DNA from: CADEEX01 sp964577955
GTDB lineage: Bacteria; Acidobacteriota; Vicinamibacteria; Vicinamibacterales; CAVVIG01
Reading direction: 5' to 3'
Length of the DNA: 64,000 nucleotides
Assembly: GCA_964577955.1 (NCBI GenBank)
Contig: CAZOAZ010000035.1
Coordinates: 3,538 to 67,537 of the forward strand
In this document: positions 15,501 through 24,935 of the stretch, piece by piece
Numbering within the stretch: the stretch's first letter is position 1
How the letters are laid out: the number at the start of each line of letters is the position of its first letter
The notes under the pieces: generated by a model
What the model was told of the DNA's origin: nothing
Seen by the model: only the letters and a program-made list of their open reading frames with translations
Databases searched by the model: none
Translations under genes and position numbers: made by a program

Positions 15501-16751
15501 TTGAACAACGAATCGTTCGACAAGACCGGCAAGCTCGTTGCGCTGGGCGTCTTTATCGCCCTGGTCGTCGACGGCATGGACCTTCAGGTCCTGTCGCTCG
15601 CCTTACCCAGCCTCACCAAAGAATTTCAGCTGTCGTCCTACGCCTCGGGCGCGCTCGCCACCTACACGCTGGCTGGGATGGGCATCGGCGGCATTCTCGC
15701 CGGCTGGCTTGCCGATCGCGTTGGCCGCGTGCGCGTCACCTGGTGGGCCGTGCTCGTGTTCACGGTCTGCACCGCCACCATCGCCTTCTGCACCGAGTAC
15801 TGGCAAATCGCGGTGATGCGTTTCATTTCCGGGTTCGGCATCGCCGCGCTCTACAGCATCGGGACGTTGCTGGCCGCCGAGTATGTGCCGACGCGCATTC
15901 GCACCACCGTGCTCGGCGCGCTGCAGGCCGGCTGGTCCGTCGGCTATGTCATCGCCGCACTCTCGTCGTCGTACATCCTGCCGCGACAAGGCTGGCGGCC
16001 GTTGTTTCTGGTCTCGATCGTTCCCGGCATCATCTCGCTGGTGATGCTGCGCGGACTTCCCGACCCCCCGAGCTGGGCGGCTGCCCGCGCCGCCGCGGCG
16101 CGCGAATCGCTGATGGCTCCGTACTTCAGGATTTGGGAGAACCCCGCGGTCCGCCGGAACTTCATCATCTGGACGATCACGGCGATCGCGCTGCAGTTCG
16201 GTTATTACGGCGCGAACACCTGGCTGCCGAGCTATCTCGTCAAGGATCTCGGGGTCAATCTGCAGAGTATGGGTTGGTACGTCGCCGGCACCTACTCGAT
16301 GATGGTCTTCGGAAAGATCATCACCGGCTATCTGGCCGACATCCTGGGCCGACGGACGATGTGGGTCGTGTCGGGTGTGCTGACGGCGATCTACCTGCCG
16401 TTCGTGGTCTACGTCGCCACGCCAGGAAATGTCGCGTATCTGCTGCTGATTTTCGGATTCCTCTACGGCGCTCCGTACGCGGTCAACTCCACGTACATGA
16501 GCGAGAGCTTCCCCTCGGGTATCCGCGGGACGGCCGTCGGGACCGCATACAACCTCGGACGCATCGGCTCGACGATTTCGCCGCAAATGATCGCGTGGGC
16601 CGCGGCGAACTATTCGATTGGACTGGGCATCGGACTGCTCGGCGTGTCCTACTTCATCTGCGCCATCGTCCCCGGGCTCTTCGTGCGCGAGAAGATGTTC
16701 GATCCGAAAGCCGTCGAGAGTGCGCCGGCCGCTCTACCGCGGACAGCGTGA
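15501..16751 (+). CDS. MFS transporter, aromatic-acid/H+ symporter type
   Basis: A 416-residue, 12-helix major facilitator. It has DGMDLQVLSLALP in helix 1, the loop motif GWLADRVGRVRV between helices 2 and 3, and GYLADILGRRT in the second half. These match the AAHS group, which imports benzoate-like acids with protons, but the true substrate is unknown. I prefer TTG 15501 because GGAGAGG lies 8 bases upstream. GTG 15462 would add 13 residues. It follows the acyl-CoA ligase closely, and uptake and CoA activation of an organic acid would be a sensible pairing. Confidence 0.82.
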   Translation: MNNESFDKTGKLVALGVFIALVVDGMDLQVLSLALPSLTKEFQLSSYASGALATYTLAGMGIGGILAGWLADRVGRVRVTWWAVLVFTVCTATIAFCTEYWQIAVMRFISGFGIAALYSIGTLLAAEYVPTRIRTTVLGALQAGWSVGYVIAALSSSYILPRQGWRPLFLVSIVPGIISLVMLRGLPDPPSWAAARAAAARESLMAPYFRIWENPAVRRNFIIWTITAIALQFGYYGANTWLPSYLVKDLGVNLQSMGWYVAGTYSMMVFGKIITGYLADILGRRTMWVVSGVLTAIYLPFVVYVATPGNVAYLLLIFGFLYGAPYAVNSTYMSESFPSGIRGTAVGTAYNLGRIGSTISPQMIAWAAANYSIGLGIGLLGVSYFICAIVPGLFVREKMFDPKAVESAPAALPRTA

Positions 16752-16763
16752 CGCGCGTGATCT

Positions 16764-16820
16764 CAAATCCTAAATTCCTAAGATCCTGAAATCCTAAAAT
16801 CCTGAAATCCTGAAATCCAG
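16764..16820. repeat. ATCCTGAA/ATCCTAA word repeat
   Basis: Tandem 8-base words (aaatcctaa, atcctgaa, atcctaaa) between convergent genes. The same words recur at 19374-19406, 19634-19692 and 59222-59324. Confidence 0.9.
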
Positions 16821-16825
16821 GATCG

Positions 16826-18634
16826 TCAGACCCGTTCAAGCGCTTCCGCGAGCGTGTCGGTCAGCGACGCAGCCGTGAACGGCTTGCTGAGGAAGGCGGC
16901 GTCCCCGCTCATCGTGCCGTTCTCGAAGAGCGCCGTGTCGGTGTAGCCGGACATGAACACCACCTTGCAGTCCGGGCACTTTTCCTGAACGGCTTCCGCC
17001 AGCGCCTGACCGTTCATCTCCGGCAACACCATGTCGGTGAGCAGGACGTCCGGCTGCAGAAGTCCGGTCGAGACCATTTCGATCGCCTTGCGCGGGCTCT
17101 CCATCGCGTGGACGACGTAGTCGTGGTTCTGCAGAATCCGCGTCGCGACGGTCCGGACGCCGGTTTCGTCTTCAACCAACAGCACCACCCGCGCGTCGCC
17201 GCTCCGCGGCCGCTTCGGGCGGACCGCCGGCGCCGGTTCGCCTTCGAGCGTCCGGGGGAAATAGACCTTGAAGATCGTCCCCCGGCCGACTTCGCTGTAG
17301 ATCCAGATATGTCCGCCGCTCTGCTTGACGATGCCGTAGACAGTCGCAAGGCCGAGACCGGTGCCCTGAGTCTTGGTCGTGAAAAACGGCTCGAAGATTC
17401 TCGCCTGCGTCGCCGCATCCATCCCGGCGCCGGTGTCGGACACTGCGAGCATCACATGCGGGCCCGGCGAGACCGAAGCGTGCTGGCGGCAGTACTCCGC
17501 GTCGAGGTCGACATCGGCGGTTTCGATGGTGATGCGGCCGGCGCCATGCATCGCGTCACGCGCGTTGACGACCAGATTCAGGACGATTTGCTGCAGCTGC
17601 CCCTGATCGGCCTTTGACCGTCCGACCGCGTCGGTCCGGATGTCGATCGTGACGGTTTCACCGATCAGGCGCCGCAGCATCGGCGTCATCTCGCGGACGA
17701 TGTCGCTGATGACCAGGACGCGCATCTGCAGCAGCTGTTTGCGGCTGAACGCCAGCAGCTGCCGCGTCAGATCGGACGCCCGGTGCCCGGCGTCGATGAC
17801 CTCCTGCAGATCGCGGCGTCGCGTGTCGTCCGGCGGCAGCCCCTCAATCGCGAGGCTGGAGAACCCCTGAATGACCGCGAGCAGGTTGTTGAAATCGTGC
17901 GCGATGCCGCCCGCGAGCTGGCCGATCGCCTCCATCTTCTGCGCCTGGCGAAGCTGCTGCTCGAGCGTCGTCCGCTCGGTCACGTCTTCGAGGAGCGCCA
18001 GCCGCGCCCGGCGACCGTCGAGCGTCACATCCTGCGAGCGCACGAACACCTGCAGGAACAGCCCATCCTTCGTGCGGTGGCGCCAGACGCCGGGCCGATT
18101 GGGATGACCGGCCGTCGAGCGTTTGTCGAACGCCGGTTCGGTCTCCGCCGGAGCGCAGACGTCCTTCAGCGTCATCCGGAGAAATTCGTCGCGCGAATAA
18201 CCGTAGGTCCGAATCGCCGCACGGTTGACGCCGAGGAACGCGCCGCCGGCGGTCTCAAACACCCACATCGGCAGCGGATTCTCGTCGAAGAGCATCTCGT
18301 ACTGGCGAGCGGCGTCGAGCTTCACCATCCGGGTGTTGCCAATCGCCGCGATCGCCAAGCCGAAGATCGCCAGCACGACGGCACGCCACGCGTGGACTTG
18401 CAGCGTCGGCGCCGGACGAATCATTTCGACGCCGATCGAGGAAACGAGAACCGTGAGGACAACGGGACCGGATCGATAGAGCAGCGCGGCGGTGGCCATC
18501 GCCAGGAGCATCGCCGCGCCTGGCATGACGTCGAAGACTGGAACGTAGCGGGAGACTGCGAGCCACGCGATCGTCGCGCTGCCGGCAACTAAATAGTCCG
18601 TCGCGCTGCTACCAGTCGAGCTCCTCGTGAACAT
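16826..18634 (-). CDS. Hybrid membrane histidine kinase (TM-PAS-HisKA-HATPase-REC)
   Basis: A 602-residue hybrid kinase. Residues 12-105 contain several membrane helices. A PAS domain follows (about 108-230, MLFDENPLPMWVFE), then the H-box GGIAHDFNNLLAVIQGF (about 250), an ATPase domain (NARDAMHGAG, DTGAGMD, GTGLGLATVYGIVKQSGG), and a C-terminal receiver (about 485-600, phospho-Asp in LLTDMVLP, KPF switch). The HDFNNLL box is typical of PAS-type hybrid kinases. The signal and output are unknown, and there is no partner regulator next door. The start is ATG 18634. Confidence 0.92.
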   Translation of the reverse strand: MFTRSSTGSSATDYLVAGSATIAWLAVSRYVPVFDVMPGAAMLLAMATAALLYRSGPVVLTVLVSSIGVEMIRPAPTLQVHAWRAVVLAIFGLAIAAIGNTRMVKLDAARQYEMLFDENPLPMWVFETAGGAFLGVNRAAIRTYGYSRDEFLRMTLKDVCAPAETEPAFDKRSTAGHPNRPGVWRHRTKDGLFLQVFVRSQDVTLDGRRARLALLEDVTERTTLEQQLRQAQKMEAIGQLAGGIAHDFNNLLAVIQGFSSLAIEGLPPDDTRRRDLQEVIDAGHRASDLTRQLLAFSRKQLLQMRVLVISDIVREMTPMLRRLIGETVTIDIRTDAVGRSKADQGQLQQIVLNLVVNARDAMHGAGRITIETADVDLDAEYCRQHASVSPGPHVMLAVSDTGAGMDAATQARIFEPFFTTKTQGTGLGLATVYGIVKQSGGHIWIYSEVGRGTIFKVYFPRTLEGEPAPAVRPKRPRSGDARVVLLVEDETGVRTVATRILQNHDYVVHAMESPRKAIEMVSTGLLQPDVLLTDMVLPEMNGQALAEAVQEKCPDCKVVFMSGYTDTALFENGTMSGDAAFLSKPFTAASLTDTLAEALERV

Positions 18635-18947
18635 CGGCCTGTGGGTTCCCTGAACGAGGTCACAGTCGCGAGCGTCGGCGACGATGCTACACCGACATTT
18701 ATCAATCCCAACCTCCTAACTTCAATAGCCACAATGAGTAGGGCGAATTCCTACAAGAACGCGATCGCACAGTCGAGCTTGATCGATGAGCTGCACGCGC
18801 CGCACGGCTGACGTTGAAGTGCTCACATGTGCCGTGCACGTGCCGATGCGCGCGCGCGTGCTACTCATCGCCGGCCGCAAATCGCGCGGAAGCCCGCGCC
18901 GACGTGGGCACGTGTGTTGCTCCATGTGCAGGCGGAGGTCGCAGCCC

Positions 18948-19250
18948 ATGCTCATCCCATTCGCACTCGAATGGACGGTCGGTTACGCGATCGGCGCCGT
19001 GCTGGTGTTCTTGCTCTTCGGACTTTTCCTCGTGCCAGCGCTGATTGGGATCAACGTCGACGGCAAACGCCGGCTTGGTCCGATGCGGCGGCTGACACGC
19101 TTCGGGATGAAACTCGGGCCGGTCACGCCGACGGGCACGGGCGACAACAACCCAGGGCGGCGCGGCGATCCATCACCGGGAATGCCCGATGGCTATCCGG
19201 ATCCATGGAGCGAAAAGGCGCAGCGCGAAGCGCCGCCCATTCGATCGTAG
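18948..19250 (+). CDS. Small membrane protein
   Basis: A 100-residue protein with one long hydrophobic stretch (about 8-32), followed by a basic, proline/glycine-rich tail (PTGTGDNNPGRRGDPSPGMP). I do not recognise it. ATG 18948 is supported by GGAGG about 10 bases upstream. The 300 bases before it (18635-18947) show no other convincing gene. Confidence 0.55.
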   Translation: MLIPFALEWTVGYAIGAVLVFLLFGLFLVPALIGINVDGKRRLGPMRRLTRFGMKLGPVTPTGTGDNNPGRRGDPSPGMPDGYPDPWSEKAQREAPPIRS

Positions 19251-19263
19251 GCGCGAGCGGAAC

Positions 19264-19283
19264 GCTCAGGTCGTAGCCTGAGC
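19264..19283 (+). terminator. Hairpin after small membrane protein gene
   Basis: GCTCAGG (19264-19270) pairs with CCTGAGC (19277-19283) 14 bases after the stop codon. There is no T tract. Confidence 0.35.
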
Positions 19284-19373
19284 TCGCACTAACCCCGCTC
19301 CCGCCCGCCACGAGGGCGTCGCGCCACAGCCCGGCAGACGCGTGGCGCTCTCGTGGCAACCAAATCGATGCTT

Positions 19374-19406
19374 GAATTTTAGGATTTCAGGAGCTTAGGA
19401 ACTCAG
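19374..19406. repeat. Degenerate AGGATTTCAGGA word repeat
   Basis: Short inverted-orientation copy of the ATCCTGAA family (ttaggatttcagga, aactcaggat) in an otherwise empty spacer. Confidence 0.6.
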
Positions 19407-19523
19407 GATGTTTCGCCGCAAGCGGTTCGCCATTACCGACCGCGGCACACATTCGCCATTCACGCTGAAGATTTCGCCACCCCGGCCGACTATTCTCCGA
19501 AGCAGTCTGCGCGAGGAGGCACC

Positions 19524-19634
19524 GTGTCTGAATGGCTGATGCTCGTTGTCGCGGCAGTGGCAATTTTTGGAGTCGGTAAGATTCTGACCCGCCGCTCAGA
19601 TGTCGGCTCCAACGCCCTCCGAATCGACCGGTAA
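19524..19634 (+). CDS. Very small membrane protein, 36 residues
   Basis: GTG 19524 to TAA 19634 encodes 36 residues with one hydrophobic helix (LMLVVAAVAIFGVG) and a basic tail (LTRRSDVGSNALRIDR). A strong GAGGAGG lies 6 bases before the start. The stop codon touches the ATCCTGAA repeat. The function is unknown. It is the only likely gene between 19251 and 19704. Confidence 0.5.
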   Translation: MSEWLMLVVAAVAIFGVGKILTRRSDVGSNALRIDR

Positions 19635-19692
19635 ATCCTGAAATCCTAAGATCCTGAAATCCTGAAATCCTGAAATCCTGAAATCCTAAGAT
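19634..19692. repeat. ATCCTGAA word repeat
   Basis: About seven tandem copies of aaatcctg or aaatccta, between the 36-residue gene and the end of the metallo-beta-lactamase gene. Confidence 0.9.
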
Positions 19693-19704
19693 CCCCTTGT
19701 CCGC

Positions 19705-20571
19705 CTACTTGGCTTCGGCGCGCTCCTTGGCCAGTTGTTCGATGTAGGCCCTCTCCAGACGCTGAACCGCAGCGAGAAACCCCTGCGGATCGACGAACCG
19801 CTCGGGGTTGTACGCATCGCCGGGCTTGTACTTGTCGTGCATGTTGAACTGGCTTGCGTGGGAGGCCAGCCAGATGTCGATCTTCATGTCCTTCTGCGCC
19901 AGGAACGTCTTCGCGTAGTCGGCGCCAATGCCTGGATAACCCGGCATGCCGGTGACTTTCACACCAGGGTTGATCGAGCCCATGTTCGCGATGATGACGT
20001 GGTACGTCTTGCCGTTTTCGCGCACGTCGAGCGTGAAACTGGTCGCGCCTTTGGTGTGACCGGAATGGAGATGGGCCGTCAGTTCGGCGCCGCCGAGCGA
20101 AATCTTGCCGCCGTCCATGAGCGTCTGATCGACGGCGACCGGCGGAAACTGCGCGCCGGGCGTCTGGCCGAACCGAAAATCGCTCTTGCCGCCCGACTCG
20201 AGCAGCGGCTTCTCCGGCTCCGACACAACCAATCGTGCGCCGGTCATCCGCTTGAGCTCGGCCAGCGCCGCGGCATGATCGATGTGGCCATGCGTGACCG
20301 TGAGAATCTTGACGTCGCGGATCTTGAACCCGAGCCGCGTCATGCTGCGCTCGACTTCATTCGCGCTCCCCTCGACACCCGTGTTGATGAGGATGTGTCC
20401 CTGTGGCGTCGTGATCAGATACGTCGACAAATCGTAGCCGCCGACCCAGTAGATGTTGCCGACGATGCGAAAGGGTTCGAACGGGCGCGTCCACTCTTCG
20501 TTCTGGGCGCCGGCCTGGCGCGGCGTCAGGGCGGTGGTTGCCAGGGCCAGAAGCATCAGCACGGTCTTCAT
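19705..20571 (-). CDS. Subclass B3-like metallo-beta-lactamase
   Basis: A 288-residue exported zinc hydrolase with a signal peptide (1-22). B3 hallmarks are the opening WTRPFEPFRIVGNIYWVG, the HxHxDH motif at H94, H96, D98 and H99, then H172 (SGHTKG) and H238 (ASHASQF). All six expected ligands are present, so it is probably active on beta-lactams or a related cyclic amide in the periplasm. ATG 20571 has GAGGTG upstream. No regulator of the AmpR type adjoins it. Environmental B3 enzymes are commonly chromosomal, as here. Confidence 0.9.
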   Translation of the reverse strand: MKTVLMLLALATTALTPRQAGAQNEEWTRPFEPFRIVGNIYWVGGYDLSTYLITTPQGHILINTGVEGSANEVERSMTRLGFKIRDVKILTVTHGHIDHAAALAELKRMTGARLVVSEPEKPLLESGGKSDFRFGQTPGAQFPPVAVDQTLMDGGKISLGGAELTAHLHSGHTKGATSFTLDVRENGKTYHVIIANMGSINPGVKVTGMPGYPGIGADYAKTFLAQKDMKIDIWLASHASQFNMHDKYKPGDAYNPERFVDPQGFLAAVQRLERAYIEQLAKERAEAK

Positions 20572-20731
20572 CGTCGCACCTCACGTGTCGGTTGCGTGGA
20601 TTCTACTGCCGGTGTGTTCCTTGCAGTGAGGAATACGCTGACCGCAGCGGCCGTCCAGAGACGCACGGCCGCGTCGATTGACGACTCAGAGCGGCCTCAG
20701 CAAAGGATGCGTGGCAACAAGCTCTCCGCTG

Positions 20732-21838
20732 ATGGCAGGCCTGCTTCTCGAGAAACCGGACACGCCGGCGGCCCAGTCGGCGCTCGCGTCAGGCCCGGAA
20801 CCCCAGCTCCACTCGATCCTCGAGCGGGATGCGCTGATTCGCTGCGCCCGGCGCGTCCCCGCTGGCGGCAGCATCGTCGAAATCGGCACGGGTGGCGGCG
20901 GCACGAGCGTCTTGCTGCGGCAATATGCCGATCGATTGGTCCACATCTCGTCGATCGATCTGAACCAGCATACGCATCAGACCCGGCAGATCCTGGCCGG
21001 GCACGAGATCTCGTTCGTCGACGGAGCGTCCGACACCGCGTCGGCCGGCTGGCAGCATCCGATCGACTTTCTCTTCGTCGACGGCGGACACCGGCTTTCG
21101 GACGTCTGGACCGACTTCACGGCCTGGTACCCGCATCTCGTACCGGGGGCGCGGATCGCGTTTCACGACTACGATGAGCCGATCGCGGGCGGCGTCTTCT
21201 ACTTGGGCGTCAAGCTCATGGTCGACACCCTGCTTCGGCTCAAGATTCTGGTCAATCCCGAACAGGACACGACGCTCCTCTCCGCCCGGGTCTCGAAGTC
21301 ACCTGAGGCCGGCACCCTCACGGTTGACGCGCTCCGAACCACCCTGCAGGCGCACGCCGGTCTCGTGGCGAGTCTCTGCAATCACTTCACACCGTCGCTG
21401 CTGCACTGGCTGCGACGCAACGACGGTACTCGCTCGCGACAGGTGGTTGAAGCCGGACCCATCATTCCGATCGAGCATCCCCACAGTGAGACGCGCTCGA
21501 TCTGCCAGCACCTCAATCAGCTGACGATGTGCTACCTGTTCGATCGGTGGATGAAGGAGTACTGGAGCGACGCCGTGGCGCTGACGCCAGTGGCGGACAT
21601 CGGCTTGTTTCAGGAAATGATGCGCTGGATCGATGCGGAACGCAGACGGCCGTACCCGACGGTCTGCGCCCTGGAGCAGATCATCAACCGCGACTTCTAT
21701 CCGGACTCGCTCGCCGGGTACGACCTGTCGACGATCGAAGCGATCTCGCGATTCTTGACGCTCGAGCAAGTGCGATTGAACATGCTCTACCGAATCACCC
21801 GTCCGATCTTCGAGCGCGTCCTGGATGGGTACCTCTAG
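20732..21838 (+). CDS. Class I SAM-dependent methyltransferase (Methyltransf_24 type)
   Basis: A 368-residue protein from ATG 20732 (TTG 20678 would add 18). A SAM-binding Rossmann core occupies about 35-160, with motif I VEIGTGGGGTSVLL, the acidic SSIDLN, and FLFVDGGHRLSDVWTDF. These are features of the Methyltransf_24 family seen in cephalosporin-hydroxylase-like and glycan-modifying enzymes. The C-terminal 200 residues are helical and I do not recognise them. The substrate is unknown. It is divergent from the beta-lactamase gene across a gap of about 160 bases. Confidence 0.75.
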   Translation: MAGLLLEKPDTPAAQSALASGPEPQLHSILERDALIRCARRVPAGGSIVEIGTGGGGTSVLLRQYADRLVHISSIDLNQHTHQTRQILAGHEISFVDGASDTASAGWQHPIDFLFVDGGHRLSDVWTDFTAWYPHLVPGARIAFHDYDEPIAGGVFYLGVKLMVDTLLRLKILVNPEQDTTLLSARVSKSPEAGTLTVDALRTTLQAHAGLVASLCNHFTPSLLHWLRRNDGTRSRQVVEAGPIIPIEHPHSETRSICQHLNQLTMCYLFDRWMKEYWSDAVALTPVADIGLFQEMMRWIDAERRRPYPTVCALEQIINRDFYPDSLAGYDLSTIEAISRFLTLEQVRLNMLYRITRPIFERVLDGYL

Positions 21839-21930
21839 CGCCTTGAGTCCCCAATCAGCGCTCTTGCCTCACTGGGGTCAGACACCCGGCGATTGTTCCG
21901 GTGTCCGATCCCCTTGCATCACGTCTTTGG

Positions 21931-23055
21931 CTAACGTCGCACGGTCACTTTCTGCGCGCGCCAGTTCCAAACTTCGCCGACCCACAGGTCGGTTTCGGTC
22001 CGGCAGTCGAGCGAGTTGGCCATGCCGAACTCTTTCGCGAGCCGGCCAGCCTTGCCAAACTTGCCGGCGATCTGACCGTTGAGGCCGACCTTGTAAATCT
22101 CGCCGCGGTCCATGCTCTCGGCGTCGTTCGAGTTCGAGGTGAACAGATACTGGGTCGCGCCGCCGGTGATGCACATCGCCATCGGCGAGCCGATGTTGGT
22201 GATCTGCGACTTGAACGTGCCGTTGCCGTCGAACACCTGGATGCGGTTGTTCCCGGCGTCGGCGACATAGATGTTGCCGGCAGCGTCCGCGACAATCCCG
22301 CGGATGTTGCGGAACTCGCCCTGGGCGGAACCGGTGCGGCCCCAGGTCTTGATGAAATCGCCGTCCTTGGTGAATTTGGCGATGCGGGCATTGGTACCGA
22401 AGCCGTCGGCAACGTAGATATTGCCGGTGCGGTCCCAGGTCACGTCGGACGGACGGTTGAAGCTGTCGCCGTTGATGCCCGCTCCCGTGTTCGCTCCGCC
22501 CCGCCCGCCACCACCGCCGGGACCAGCCGGAGCAGCTCCGCGTCCCCCAGCGGGTGCCGGCCGGCTCAGGAATTCAGCATCGGCAACGGTCGCCGACACG
22601 CCTGCGCCGGGTCGGACGCCGATGTTCTCAGGCTTTCGGCCGAGGTTCAGGAGATACCGGCCATCGGGTGCGAACTTCACCAGCATGTTCGAGCCCGCGT
22701 CCACAATCCAGATGTTGTCCTGCGGATCGACACGCACCTGCTGCGCGAAATTGACGGCATAGACGCCCTGACCGATCTCCTTGACGAACTTGCCGGTCTC
22801 GTCGAATTCGAACAGTCGCGAGCCGCCGTGGTAGAAGGTTCGCTCGTCGCCAAGCGTGGCGACGGCGTGACCAGTGCGGGCATACACAAAGACGTGCCCG
22901 CGTGAATTCGTCGCGACGCCGGCCACTTCGCCGAACGACGGCAGCGAGATGATGTCCGCCTTCGCGTCGTACTGAAGTTCGGGCGCGGACTGCGCCACGA
23001 GCGATGCGGTGGCGAGCGCGGCGGCGACAGCCGTGAACGTCAGGATGTTTCGCAT
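21931..23055 (-). CDS. Secreted NHL-repeat beta-propeller
   Basis: A 374-residue exported protein with a signal peptide (1-21) and about five or six NHL blades (RGHVFVYART, VRVDPQDNIWIVDAGSNMLVKFAPDG, RTGNIYVADGFGTNARIAKF, AAGNIYVADAGNNRIQVF). A Gly/Pro-rich loop interrupts the propeller around 165-190. NHL propellers bind proteins or ligands, and some have lyase activity, so no function is assigned. ATG 23055 has GAGGAGGGG upstream. It starts 9 bases after the paralogous gene ends, which makes an operon. Confidence 0.85.
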   Translation of the reverse strand: MRNILTFTAVAAALATASLVAQSAPELQYDAKADIISLPSFGEVAGVATNSRGHVFVYARTGHAVATLGDERTFYHGGSRLFEFDETGKFVKEIGQGVYAVNFAQQVRVDPQDNIWIVDAGSNMLVKFAPDGRYLLNLGRKPENIGVRPGAGVSATVADAEFLSRPAPAGGRGAAPAGPGGGGGRGGANTGAGINGDSFNRPSDVTWDRTGNIYVADGFGTNARIAKFTKDGDFIKTWGRTGSAQGEFRNIRGIVADAAGNIYVADAGNNRIQVFDGNGTFKSQITNIGSPMAMCITGGATQYLFTSNSNDAESMDRGEIYKVGLNGQIAGKFGKAGRLAKEFGMANSLDCRTETDLWVGEVWNWRAQKVTVRR

Positions 23056-23064
23056 GTCCCCTCC

Positions 23065-24111
23065 TCAGCGTCCGCCAGACGACGTGCGCGCCGCGGCCGG
23101 CCGCAATTGCAGCTTCTGGACCCGCCACGCGGTGATCTCGGACACGTACATCTCGTTCGGATTCCGGCAGTCCATCTGGTGGATGCTGCTGAACTCGCCG
23201 AACGCGTGGCCCGGCTTGCCGAACTTGCCGATCACGGTCCCGTCGAGTTCCATCTTGTAGACCTCGCCCGTCGTCGCCGCCTGATCGAAGTTGTTGCCGG
23301 TCGGGAACGAGTTCGAGGTGTAGAGATACTGGTGCGGCCCGTCCGAAATGCACACTGCCCAGGGCGCGCCGGTCTTCTCGAACGACGTCTTCAGGTTGAG
23401 ATCGTTGTCGAGGACGATGATGCGCGAGTTGCCGCGATCGGCGACGTAGACCAGGCCCTTGGCGTCCACTGCGATCGCGTGCGGCGTGCTGAACTGCATC
23501 GTGCCGTTACCGCGTGACCCGACGGCCTTGATGAAGCGGCCGTTCTTGTCGTACTTGACGATGCGCGAATCGCCGTAGCCGTCGGGCACGAAGATGTTGC
23601 CCTGCGGATCCCAGGCGATGTCGGTCGGGCGGTGGAACGTGTACGGCCGATTCGCCCCGGAGTACTGGCCGCCGCCCGGCAGCGACGCTATCTGATCCAG
23701 CGGATCGGGACGCTTGCCGAGCACCATCAGCAGCTTGGTCCCGTCAGGGCTGAACTTCTGGATGACGTTGGTGCCTTCATCCACGGCCCAGATGTTGTCG
23801 TCCTTGTCGACGCGCACGGCGTGCGCGAAGGCGAAGCCGTAGCTGCCGGCGCCGATTTCCTTGACGAACGCACCGGTCTGATCGAACTCGAAGAGCCGGG
23901 TCTCGCCGCTGCGGACGAAGACGAAGACGTGGCCTCTCGAGTTGGTCGCGACGCCCGTTCCCTCGCCCATGTAGAGCCCGGCGGGCATCTTGAAGAAATT
24001 CGGGACCGATTCGAACGGAATATCAGGAGCCGTCGCTCGGGCGGGCGCTTGGGCGAGGGCGGCGCCGGCGCACGCCAGCAGACCCGCGAGGCTCAAAAGA
24101 ATGCGGCGCAT
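23065..24111 (-). CDS. Secreted NHL-repeat beta-propeller, paralog
   Basis: A 348-residue exported paralog of the downstream NHL protein. It shares VATNSRGHVFVFVRSGETRLFEFD, AWDPQGNIFVPDGYGDSRIVKYDKNG and the C-terminal pattern GKFGKPGHAFGEFSSIHQMDC. Unlike its partner it has no Gly/Pro-rich loop. ATG 24111 has GGAGG 6 bases upstream. Two coupled propellers suggest a shared extracytoplasmic role. Confidence 0.85.
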   Translation of the reverse strand: MRRILLSLAGLLACAGAALAQAPARATAPDIPFESVPNFFKMPAGLYMGEGTGVATNSRGHVFVFVRSGETRLFEFDQTGAFVKEIGAGSYGFAFAHAVRVDKDDNIWAVDEGTNVIQKFSPDGTKLLMVLGKRPDPLDQIASLPGGGQYSGANRPYTFHRPTDIAWDPQGNIFVPDGYGDSRIVKYDKNGRFIKAVGSRGNGTMQFSTPHAIAVDAKGLVYVADRGNSRIIVLDNDLNLKTSFEKTGAPWAVCISDGPHQYLYTSNSFPTGNNFDQAATTGEVYKMELDGTVIGKFGKPGHAFGEFSSIHQMDCRNPNEMYVSEITAWRVQKLQLRPAAARTSSGGR

Positions 24112-24136
24112 GGAGTCCTCCAGTCGGGGAGGACTC

Positions 24137-24232
24137 TATAAGGGCAAAGGGGAGATTGCAAAGGGCAAACTGAGGGCAGAGGGCAAACTGAGGGCAGAGG
24201 GCAAATTGCAGAGGGCAAATTGCGAACTTAGG
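24137..24232. repeat. AGAGGGCAAA word repeat
   Basis: Tandem words (gagggcaaactga, gagggcaaattgca) between two same-strand genes. They are the reverse complement of the TTTGCCCT run at 11212-11353. Confidence 0.9.
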
Positions 24233-24935
24233 GGACGGGCTGGCCGTTGATCTCGGCGTAGGCGTACGTCATCGAGAACGTCGATTGCCCGACAATCAGC
24301 ACATCCGCCGTGGACTTCATCGAGACCGGGACGTGGACGCCGTCAATCCGCGCGTACTCGCGTTCGATCTGCACGCGGCGCGTCCAGAAGGACGGCCGTT
24401 TGGAGAGCTGCCCCTCGACGCGGCGGAGATCGGCCGACGCCGGGTCGATGAACAGCGCGCCCTGCACCCGCATCACGTGATCCTTGTGCGGCTTCACCTG
24501 GACGCGCACCAGGTCCTCGGCCATGCTCATCTCGAGAAACTTGTAGTTCGCCGTCGTCAGCGCGGCCTCGTCGCCGTCGGTCTTGCCGACGGTCTTCTTC
24601 TCCGTATCGAGCGCTTCCTTCAGCACACGGCTGCGAATCAACCCGGAGCCTTCTTCGGACACGATCTCGTAGTTGAAACCCGTCGCCGGATCGAGCGTGG
24701 TCCACACGTCCACGGACGCGCTCATCTTCCCGCCGCGCGTGGCGGCGCTCATCTTGCGCCGGGCGCGGTAGCTGACGAGCGGCTTGGCGTCGGGCGCCAG
24801 GAAGCGCTGCATCAGATCCGCCTTCGCCACGGCTCCGGCGGACGAGTCCGCGGGCGGCTGATCGGCCAGGATGTCGGTGTGAAGTGTCGACGCGAGCAGC
24901 CCGAAGGCCAGCACGATCCCGAGGGGTCTTACCAT
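24228..24935 (-). CDS. Exported protein with LolA-like pattern
   Basis: A 235-residue protein with a signal peptide (1-24). The body resembles outer-membrane lipoprotein-sorting folds: long beta strands, VRVQVKPHKDHVMRVQGALFIDP, and DGVHVPVSMKSTADVLIVGQSTFSMTYAY. The family assignment is tentative. ATG 24935 overlaps the end of the preceding TonB-type gene by 7 bases, so the two are translationally coupled and probably work together at the outer membrane. Confidence 0.65.
   Translation of the reverse strand: MVRPLGIVLAFGLLASTLHTDILADQPPADSSAGAVAKADLMQRFLAPDAKPLVSYRARRKMSAATRGGKMSASVDVWTTLDPATGFNYEIVSEEGSGLIRSRVLKEALDTEKKTVGKTDGDEAALTTANYKFLEMSMAEDLVRVQVKPHKDHVMRVQGALFIDPASADLRRVEGQLSKRPSFWTRRVQIEREYARIDGVHVPVSMKSTADVLIVGQSTFSMTYAYAEINGQPVP

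Noticed and set aside
23065..24111. NHL proteins as peptidylglycine amidating lyases
   Set aside because: Only the propeller fold is visible; I cannot identify the lyase active-site residues with confidence.
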